Positions 15,101 to 27,100 of a DNA stretch of 64,000 bases are shown here, piece after piece. This stretch comes from Ciona intestinalis (taxonomy: Eukaryota > Chordata > Ascidiacea > Phlebobranchia > Cionidae), in NCBI RefSeq assembly GCF_000224145.3, contig NC_020177.2:673058-737057 (forward strand), written 5' to 3'. A program made the position numbers and the translations under genes. Under the pieces are notes generated by a model. The model was not told the origin of the DNA. It ran no database searches and was given only the letters and a program-made list of their open reading frames with translations. Each line of letters starts with the position of its first letter. The stretch's first letter is position 1.

Positions 15101-18100
15101 TCTGAGAAATAATTGCAGTAAAGTTAAACAAGAAACAACTTGCACCGAGTTTAATGTGACGAGTTGTAGTGTAATGTGATAATGTTTATTGTATTGGGCC
15201 AACATAAAATAGGAAAGCTGTGTAATAAAATAACAGCTACAACAACATAAGATGAGTTGGGTTAATTGTAACAAAATATACCACATATGTTAAATATATT
15301 TATTGTAAAGTTTTGAATAAAAAACTTCAGCTTAACCCCCAAAAAATTGCTAAAGGTTTAAAGTAGAAATGTTATATTTTAAACTCATAAAAAGAAAATA
15401 TATTTGTCTTATCATAGACATAGCATATATATTTTAGCAATTAGCATAAAAGCAGCATATTTCTATACCCCACTATAGAAACAATATACTACTTACCGAT
15501 TAGTATGTTTCCCAGGTTCAATAATGTAAACAATCTTAGATTTATCTTTGACATCAAGAGCCACAGTTTGTAACTGTTGGTTGGTTATACGTGTCATACC
15601 ACCTGTGCGTACTCGTGTGCCGGTGTTCGTTACCAACATCGGGTCCAACTCATCCTGAAATTTTAATGTTAGATTTGGTATATTAATAAACAAACATAGT
15701 GCGGTACATTGGGTTGTAATAACATTCCTGTATTACCCTGATTAAGCTAACATAAAATCTTGAACTCCTTGTATAAAAAATAAATGGTCAACAACAAACA
15801 CAAAGCTTTGGTAAAAAAAATTAAATCTTAATTTGTAATAAAAAACAAGCAAAACACCATTATTATAATACAATGATTCCTGCAATGAACTAAAATAGAT
15901 TCTGAATTGAAATATATATAACTCACACTTGACATTATGTTGACATCAATGACTTGATTGATGATGTAATAACCATCATTGATTTGTAATGTGATCTTAT
16001 CATGAGTGATGTTGGAAGTCGTGAGATTGCTCTGAGCAGTGAAGATGATTACTCCTCTACGGAGATCGGGAATCTAGAAATAAATATTTGTGAAGACATA
16101 AATATAACATAAAACTAAGTTCATCCTTTTGAAAGCGACAGTGAAGTTCATAACACCAACTGAATGCGACAAGTTCATAACATCATTGATTAGATCAGCA
16201 GAGAGGATAATAAACAACAAATGATAAGTGGAAAAGGCTATTTTTTTAGACAGTAACAGCAGAAGAAAGGTACTTATTTGTATTTTCACCTCGTATATAA
16301 AACATACAGACACCAAATACACACGGACACCTTGAAGTGGTTGAATATTACTTGTTATTACAAGACAAGATGCCTTTTTAAATAATAAATCAAACACAGT
16401 TTATATAAAAACTGCTTGTAAATAGGTTATTATATTTTAATGCAAATTACTACCTTGAAACTTGTGATTGTTACATCATAATTAGGAAGTTTACTCAAAT
16501 GTCCATATTTGGGTGAGTCAATAATGCTTATTGTGACATCATCAGCATTATCGTCATCTCTTACATCAAAACACGATGTTGGGGTAATCTTGGAGGATTG
16601 TCCAACGCTGCGGGGAAAGAAATGATAAAGATAAATGACATTACTTTGCAACACAAAAAGATTTTTTATAAGCATGTCCAATGTCTTTAAATCGTAATGA
16701 TTATATAAAAATAAACTTTGTTTTCCGGTTTGATAATCAAGTTTAAAAATTTAATGCAAAAGCACAAATATAAAAGCGACAAATCAAAATTGAACACAGA
16801 TACCATATTCGCAAATACAAGCTGTAAAACATATTACAGTTAATTTTAAAAATCCTGTTCATTGCCAAAAGTGTAATATGTTTATGCCCTTTATTTACCA
16901 AGCATACGAACATCGTAAAACATAGTGTAGTGTACAAACAGAATATTATAAAACTAACCTGACAACTAGCGTGTCAACTTTGGTAACAACCGGTGGAATT
17001 TTTGACACAACAGCGACCTCAAGTGAAGCCTCGTCTGATACAAGTTGACGATCGTTTGCTCGAAAAGTGGCCACACCGTGGCGCTCTTGAGCAGAGTCGT
17101 GGACAAACCACATTGCACCTTGCTCCATCTTGTGGTACGGTATGTTGTCGCCAAGGAAAACCGGGTTCTAGAAATTGTTCACCATTTAAATGACATCATA
17201 ATAGAAATTTGAATGACATTATAGTATGAATTAAAATGAAATGATAATAGAAATTTGAATGACATCATAGTATGAATTAAATTGACATCATAATATATAT
17301 TGTATTATAACACTTAACGATTCTACCACATGCATAGATTTTATGTTAAACAGTTTTCACAGGTGTGTTCATTTAAGTTACTTTTTACACTTAATAAAAC
17401 TATTCAATTTCCATTTTTCACAAATAAACCACTCACCCCATCAAGTTCTATCCTTCCATTAGCTGGCAGCATCATGATCTCAATATTCACGTTAGCAGGA
17501 TCAGTATCACGGTCATGAACTTGTATCATGTTAATTGGTGCACGGGATCCAATACCGACCAATAACTGACCTTGTATGTTAATCATAGGATGATCTCTGT
17601 TCATCTGGATGAAGCATTTTATGTTCTTAAGTTTTTTTTGTGAAAATATTGGTTGCATAAATACACTATTGTGTCTGAAACTTTGCTTATAATTTAGATA
17701 TTTGGCAATTCTCTTAATATCTGTACTGTTAGTTTTCTATTTTTACTGGAAGAAAATAAAGTTACCAGTAATAAAGAAAATATTTATTATACGTATTTAT
17801 ATATGAATATAAATATGCCTTTTTCTAATTTATTTTACTGGAACATATAGGTGTTGACCCCAGGTTTAAATCTCAGTAGCCTAAGTAACCCACCCATTCT
17901 TACCTCACATATTCTTGTGTGTTTGTTGCCAAAGTATCCACGCCCACAGCTTTTTACACAAATTTCATTCCTTCTTTGTCTTCCGGCTGTATAAGTAAAT
18001 GTATGGTTGTTAAGGATCTAAAAGGGTATAACATGGGTTTTTAAACATGGGTTTCTTCTTATACACTAGACACACGGTGTATTCATACACCTCATGCTCA

Positions 18101-21100
18101 CTGTCGAGTTATAACATGGTGTCTTCCTATACACCAGACACACATGGTGTATCCATACACCTCATGCTCGCTGTCGTGTTATAAGACGAATGTCTTCTTA
18201 TACACTATTCAGAGTATTCATACACCTCATGCTCATTGTCAATATATAAACAAATCAGAAACAACCAACCTGCGCCATGATTATCCAACTGTGGCATGAG
18301 GTATGTAGATTGGTCACACTGATCACATGTATCAGAAGTTTGGCATCGCATACAATTACGTGAACACCTTATACATGCCCCATCACGTGCAGGGGTTCCA
18401 CGGGGACATGAAGGTCTACAATAACCATCTGTAAAGTAAATGTAACCTGTCAGTGTTGAATGTTACAACACATCCTCGTATTAGATAAACCTCATTTAGG
18501 CTACCTATGTTTTAAGGCTTCGTCATCCATATATTAAATTAGGATCATGCTTTTGTTAAATTTATGATGTTATTCCAAATGCATATTCTGAGGATACTAT
18601 ATCTTCAACTTGAAATGCATTAAAGATAAAAGGTGTCGTACTGTTTTATTTTAACAACAATCTACCAAAAAAAATTGAAGTGTTTGTCAAACAAAACTTT
18701 TCTTACAATGACAATAAATGTTATTATAGTAATACTGAACACCAGCAGAAGTGACTATTTTGTAATAATAAACTCTTTTTCTTAAAATTATCAAACACTC
18801 ACCATATAACACGAATGGTTTGCGGCAATGTGAACAGCTGACCTGATTTGCACAATAGAGGCAATTTTCATCGTTGCATGGCCAACAACTATCTCTTGCC
18901 AGGAAAGTACCTAAACAAATATAATATAAACACAACTTATTTTTAGTTTTGGAAATGAGGATTAGATTTTTCTACTGAATCTTACACAATTGTGCAAATT
19001 GAGAAACTAAAATAATTAATTTTGCTCATATTAATGTGTATCACAATTGACAGAACGGCATTCCACATTCTTTTAAACCGAAAGTATTTATTCACATTCT
19101 GAAACTACATTCCACTGCTGGAAAATATATAGGATGGGACAATGTGTTAAGGCCACAGTTGGCTGATTACCACCTAGTATAGCATGAAAGAAGTCTTTGC
19201 TTTGGTATTACTTGATTACCAAACTTTGAGATCAAGCTTGAAAACCAAATGATGTTTCATTTTATTATATTACCAAAACAAATTTATCAAACAGACCCCA
19301 ACAAGCAAGCAATTATAATACAGTAGTAATAATGTTAAGGATCATAAATACCTGGTAAACAACGGTCCAAGCATGTACCGTTATACAGCAGATAATCAGG
19401 AGGGCATTGTAAACAATGGTGGGGACTTGGACCCGAACATCTTGTGCAACTGAAGTCACATTCGCGGCACACAGGAGTTCCATGAATGCCAACTAGAGGA
19501 ATAAATAGTTAAATGAATAAACGTAACTTTGTGTGGTTGGTTTACGATAGTAGTTATAACACAGTTTTTTTCGTACATGTATGTGTAGGGTATAGCTGAC
19601 AATTTGTACAACCGATTAGTGACTACTGGGTTTGGACATGGTCATTAAGTGTTTTTTTCAAAATAAACACATGATCACAATGGTGGCCACATCGATCCTA
19701 TAACTCAGTGTCCAATGGTCCGAAGGCAAGCACCTTAACTACCACAGCGGTGTAAAAGATCCAAACTATGAATTGTAGTGGAAGAAGAATAGATTAAACT
19801 CACGTTTTTCATCCGTGTAATGTTGTTGAATACAGAACGCAACGCACTGACCAGACTGTAGGACGAGATCTGCATCTTTACATGATGTGCATGTTGGTTG
19901 GGAGGAAAATGTGGACAAGGTGCAAGTTAGACATGATGGTGGACACAACTCACAAGTACCTGGTGTGTGAACAGAATGTATTAGTGCGCTACAAATGTTT
20001 GGAGAGTTTTTCTAACGAAAAAACGAAAAAATTCTAACGAAAAAACAGTCAAGATAAACCGTAAAAATGTGCGTAAGTTCAAGGAATAGTATTCTGTTAA
20101 AGAAATATATTTCGCCTAAAATGAAATCATTAGTTTATTAACAGACTAATAAAGCGTGGTTAATACATTTCATGCTCACAGAACATATCCTACCTTCACT
20201 TGACTGGTAACGTCCAATTCCACAATCAGCCACACAAGTGTTAGATAAAGGGGATAGATACATCCCTTGTTGACAACTGTCACAATGATTGATTGATTGA
20301 CAGCTGTCACATCCATCACCACAAGCCAAGCAAATTGACCCACTTTGTAAAGTCTGTAAAGTAATTAGGAAGTTTTGAATCAATTTTTACAAATATACTT
20401 CTGGTGCAGTGTTATTAAAAAAAACATAGTTTTTGTTCTGTAGTAGTGAGGATATAAAGAAAAATACCCATATTACTGTACACCAAGTGTAAAAAGGGTA
20501 TTTTTTATTAAAAGACACACAACTAAAACAAAATTTACTCACTGTAAGTTAGTTGTTAAAAAGTTAATGTTCTGGTTTAGAGAAAAATAATAAAGAAGAG
20601 CATCAGAAAATAGGTTTAATGTTATGACAGCTGTTCACTCAATATTAGAATTTGACATCTTACTTTTTCATAAAATCCAGTTGAGCAACTTTTTACACAT
20701 CGTCCATTCATCAATTTTCTTTCTATGACATCACAATGTGACAACGTACTTGTTCCATTATGACATAACAAAGAATCCACTCTGAATCCCATACTTCTGC
20801 ATTCAGATTGGGACACACATTGCTTTTGTTTGTTTTCCATGATTACCAATACATCGGTTCCACGTTTGCATGACTTGCATTCAGTTCCATTCACACAACT
20901 GGAACAACTATCATGGCAGGCTGAAAATGAAAATATTTACAATTTTGCCTCATTTTTTCAAAAGGAAAACCAAAATCTTCTGTAATTTTTTACAATGGGC
21001 TTTTTCAAAAAAGATAAATAAACATTTCCTTGTTCTTTCTTTTGCAAGAAAATAAAGATATTTGAAACAATTCAATTAATCAACTGAAGAATCAGAAATA

Positions 21101-24100
21101 TATTTACGTTTACACAAGTTTCCATCTAAATATCTTCCTTCTTCGCATTGTGAAACACAAACACCATTGTCCCTGTCACGAATGGTCTCTATGACATCAC
21201 TTTGGGTTGAACATACCGTGCAGTGATGGGCTGAACCACCAACACATGATCGACAGCTTGAGTGACATTCTGTAAATACAATAAACATTGGAAGTAATTT
21301 GAAATTTACATTTTCTAAGGTGTATTGCCACATTTTTCGAAGAAAATTCGATTCTTTAAAGAAACAACAGTTGTTATGAGTTTTCTGTTTCATACACTGC
21401 CCACAAGTTAGCATATATATGTGTGTAATTGTATGTTGGAATTTTTTAAATGCACGGCTTTCAATTAAGACAACCAGTTATATACCAATAGATAGAACTT
21501 GGGAATCATGCAGCCTGTCAGACCAGATACTGGGAGGCTACACCAAGCTATGGTGACTTGACACTCACAACTAACCTCTGCATCTTCCATGTTTAACATA
21601 ATATCTCCCTGGACATCGATCCACACACTTCCCTTGGTGAAGATATGTCCCATGTTTGCATGATGAACAACTTGATGAGGTCGACCTTCTGCATGTGAGG
21701 CAAGATGGGTGGCAACCTGGTATGGTTGGTGGTTGGTAAATTAAAGAATTCGTAAGAAAAAGGTTTTCAATTTATAAGATAACCAACAAAAATTGTAACA
21801 TAATCAAAAACTTCTGAAATTGCAAAAAAACAATTAAAATTGGTTGTCAGCATTTAAAATTGAATACGAACAACCTTTGAAAATGAATTGTTTTGGCAAC
21901 ATATTTATTTTAACATTAACTTACTTGCGCATCTGGTGATTGACAATTGAAAGTACCCATCATTACATTGCGACACACATAACTTATTTTCAAGTAGTTT
22001 TGATGGTGGGCACGTCAAACATGATGTATTAGTATAGCAAGTTGCACATGAGGGGTGGCAACCTGAAATTTAACATTATGGTGTGAAGCTAATTTATTTT
22101 ATGTGAAATACAATAAGTAATAAATACAAAAACAACCAAAGATGACACACAATATTCAATACCTCTTAGTTGATTAAATCCCTAAAACGTCCTAATGAAA
22201 TACCAAAAACTAATGAAATACCAATCGACATTTAAAAAAATACTTTTAAAAAAAACTTCCAATTAGGACTGATATGTGTAGTGTAGGCTAGAACCGATAA
22301 CTTAGAAAAGTTGTATGGAAGCACAGGCTTGGAGCAAGTGTTGTTGAGTGTCTTGCCCAAGGACACATATACAACTTATTCTAAAAGTTTATAAAACATT
22401 TAACTCACGTTGACAGGTGAGGTTGGAGAAGAAGAATCCATCGGAACATGTTTGCACACATACTCCCCCTTGTGGAAGTTTTGTACGATCGATACATTGT
22501 GTGCATGACGTTGCGTTGGTGCAGCTACTGCAGTCACTTGGGCACGCTACAGAGTGAATAAATATGATGATGTTGTGTTAGGATTGAATGTATCTTATTT
22601 ATCCTTGCGTGTTTAGCAACGATGTTTCTTAAACACGGTGTTCTTTTTTATGCAACTCGTGTCTGCATCCGATTTACAAAGTACGTAACTTTGTGGGTCA
22701 TTGGTTTGGGGATAATTACGAGTCATCCCAGTTGATGATACTTACAAATTTATAGCCATAAGATTTGATAGAAAATTTATGAAACCAGCGGCGATAAACC
22801 TTAAAACCTAATTACAACACACAACCAAATAGCAGCTTACCAGTGCAGGTAGATTTGGATCTATAAAACCCAACATCACATGCTCGTACACACACACCAT
22901 CTTGAAGCAATGAACCTTGCGTGCAACTTGTGCACGCTGCCTGTGTGCTGGCCGTGCATGTTGAGCATGATGTGTGACACCCTAAAAATTTGAACAAATA
23001 TTTTTAATTTTTTCTTGATATTTGATAGATTTTAATTAGTTTACTCAATTAGGCAACTTCTGCCATATTTTTGTTTAAAAAACATGTCAAGACATTAATT
23101 CAGTTTTCAATGAGCGGCATCAAAATAAAATCTAACCACAATTTTTTAGGAAAAAATATCAAATGTAAACTGACCATAAAACCGAAAATCTAAGAAAAAT
23201 CAATTTAAAAATAAACAACAACTAGAAATTCTATCTAATTTTGTTAACTCCCCTAATCATAATATTACTCACGTTTACAAAGCCTTCCATCTTGGTAGAA
23301 ACCATTCTGACATTTCCTGACACATTTCCCATCTTGAAGCAAACGCGCCGAGGGGCACGACGTGCAATGCGCGTACCCTGGTGCATCACAAGTTGCACAA
23401 TCAGTGTGGCAGGTTATTAGTTGGCAATCGGGGCAACATTCACCTGGGTTTCAGGTAATTAGTAAGCTTTAAACTTCGATAAAGAGACCATAATTTAGCT
23501 ATTCAGAAATAAAACATAAAAGTATGTTCACATAATGCATATTTAGTTTTAGTAAAGCTAAAAATATTATGTACAATTATAAAGGTGTTTTTTTTAAAAC
23601 AGGAAAAAAGATTTGTGATATATTTTCAGCAAGAAACAGGTGGTAGCCGTACTATGCACCAAAAGCGCATGTAATATTCATGATATTATAAACACACCAT
23701 GCAGGATCTATGAGCAACAACAGCACATATCATTATGACTTCACACTTTATTTATTATACTGTAAAACCCATTATGATTTACCAGGTAACAAAATTGATA
23801 AATATGACATCGCGTCTTTGATTAGTTTGCTGCAAAAATCATTATCACTTACCAGGTAACAATACAGGTACACTGTTAGTTGGGCAAGTTGGACAGCTTG
23901 CTTCGAAACATTGAGTAACACCTCGGTTGCATTCACATCTGGTACACTTCCCAACTCTCCATACATCTCCATCTCTATAGTTCACACCGTCGTGGTAGCA
24001 TACAGGGGGTACAGGGACGCATTCAGGACAACATGATGTATGGACAAGTCTCTCATTCTGAAGAAGAAACATTTAAATAAAAAAGTTACTTTTTTCCTGT

Positions 24101-27100
24101 TTGGTGAGGCAACAACAATCGTTATGATATGGATCATGAATGCACAATTGATACACCTAGTGCCTGCTTGCAAGTTACCATATACACAACTGCAAACAAG
24201 TCTCTTTAAGTAAAGTTTAAGTAAATTTCTATCAAAAAATATTAACTTTGGTTAAAGTTTTTAAACTTGTATATTTAAAAGTAAATGGGAACCTCAATGG
24301 AGAAATAAAACACTTTTACTTTTTATTAATACTACGTTAAACTTACAAAATACAAATGTATAAAAATTAAAAAAACAAGTATAATTACTAAATTTCCAAA
24401 TATAACTAAATATAAGTAAACAAATCATTAGTTGAACTTACCCATTGACATGAGATGGGGGAGCATTGTAAGGGAAGCGATCGCAAGTTTCCTCGCGTAC
24501 AAAATGCAACTTCACACGATGATACATTACGTAAATCTCCATCATAGAAACGTTCACCGTGGTAGTCACAATGGTCTGTATGACATCATAAACATTAAGA
24601 CACTTTGTTGTATGACATCATAAATTGAACAAACTTTAGACTAAATAAATAATATAAGGTTGACACTTGTAAATATGATTTAATAAAAGCATAAAGCAGT
24701 AAGATAAAGTATTAAAATGTAGGCTATAATAAACAATAACTGAATTACCCACATATATTATGTGTTTCATGCTATTATTCTCTTAATGGCTGTTTAATGT
24801 TTTCAGCGGATAAAAGGATTTACAAATAAGGAATAAATCAAACGAATTAATAAAACAATTACTTCCAACATAATTACCTTGAATTGAGACACATTCTGGA
24901 CAACAACTGCCTTCCCTGGTGACCTTTCGTTGACCTTGTGGACATGATGCTTCATCACATTGTTGCTGCCGACAAGTAACCTCACCAGCGTTGCAAACAC
25001 ATTGTCGACATGCGTCTATTCTAAACTGTTGCCCAGAGGAATACTCCTGGCTCTGAATATACAAAGGTGGAATTACTCAGCTTATAGAGTTACGATAATT
25101 AAAATATAATGAACCGATATCTAATTCAATAACGTTTGTTCAGTTATGATTCATATTACAGAGTAATCATTGTAACAAATGCTTACAACATGTTATGAAT
25201 ATAGCACTGATTTAAATGTAAGACATGTGGACACAGATATAGTTCAAATAGAAACGCTCCAACAAGTGGGACCCAAATTGTTTTGAGACCCAAAGGTGTA
25301 TGGATAAAGTATTTTGTCAAAACACGAAAGAAAATGATCAATATTTTTAAACCCCTGTTCTAGATAATGTGATTAGCCTTGTAACCGAAGGTTACTTTAC
25401 CAAGCCCTGAACCCAACAACCTCTAACAAAAGTTCCCATGTATGTAAGCAGGCACAAGGTGTGTGAAACAGAACACCCGTGTTATAACAACTATTATTGG
25501 TCGCCAAACTAGAATAAAAAGTTGCATTTAACATCAAACGAAACGGGTCATTCCAAACTAACCTCAAAAATACACGACCTTCCAACACAGGTTGGACAAC
25601 AATCACCCTCTAATACAACGGCTGTTTCACCCCCTCCACATATTATTGGATCACAATCTGCTATGTAACGTATCACTTCACCTAAACAAATAAAAAAGAA
25701 TATGTTGGATTATTTTCACCGGAGTTAAATACTGAAGAAATACAAATAGCTTAAAAACAACGACTTTATTGTGGAAAAATTAAATATAAATAAAATAACT
25801 GCATGATAAGGTAGTAAAATATTAAGATAAACCAAATGAAACTGTTATAAATGTAGCGTCAAATTAGATACATAAGGCATTTATAACTGTTCAGATATGA
25901 CATAAAGACACTTATGAATGGTCCATAATTAAGCTCACTGAAATAATAATATTCAATGAATGAAATATTGTTGACAATCTTATAACGCACGTATAATTGA
26001 CCAGAATTAAAATATACACTAGGCTACAGGCTATATGTTAAATACCTTCAGAGCAATAAGCTCTTTCACATTTTGATATTGACCAAGAGACATCATCTCT
26101 GTAAACCTTCCCTTCAAAATGACACGATTCTGCAGCACATTAAGTCTTATGATTATCAAGAAAAATATTTTCAACCTTAATTCACTTTTTGCAGTAAGTC
26201 GTAACATAATGTAAAAATTGTATCTGAACAATAGCAAATGTTTGCGTTGAATGTTTTGTAAAAAACAACAGCATAAGACTCTTTAGTAAGGGAAGTATAT
26301 AAACTTTTATAAACTTAACTTTAGCATATAAAAGTTACACAAATCAATTAAACACAATGTAATGTTAGCATCACTTTGCTTTGAGATGTTTCTGACAAAT
26401 ATATTATTCTAGCAGCAGTGGTGTGTGGGCAAAGGAGTTGTAATCCACCCCACCAAATCTGAATACAAGACACCAACCAGATGACAAGTACACGTCGTCA
26501 CTTAAATATCCCAACCCCACCTTCAATGCTGACACATTTCCTGCAGCATTCACCAGGCAGATGTTTCAGCACTTGCCCGTAACCACAAGGCACAACTGTG
26601 CAACGTGTCTTTGTGCACATAGTAGCACCATCAAGACATCTACATTCTGTACAATTAGGTCCCTTCCACTGTGTGTTGTGCTGTGGTGGAAACAGCACTG
26701 TTTAAACAACTTTTAAAACTTAAAATAATATAAAGTCGAAATCATTTACACGAACATGTTCTATTACAAAACACAGTCAGACACTCCATATTCCCAATCA
26801 AAGTTTTAAAATTATTTCATAAAATTTTATGACTAAGATTAGCATAGAGTGATATTGATTCTATTGAACACTTTTTCAAGGAAAAAATGACATTACATTC
26901 AGATCTTCATATTGAACTAATATCACTTTTATGAATGAATAAATGAATGAATGTGATTACTATAACACATGCTAGATATAAACACTTACAGCAACTATAG
27001 TCCCGTTTATTGTACAATGTCTCTTATGAGTTGCAGTACATGTTGGACAGCATTGGTTGGCTGGGACCACTAATGCTTCTCCCTGTAAGATAGGAGCGTT

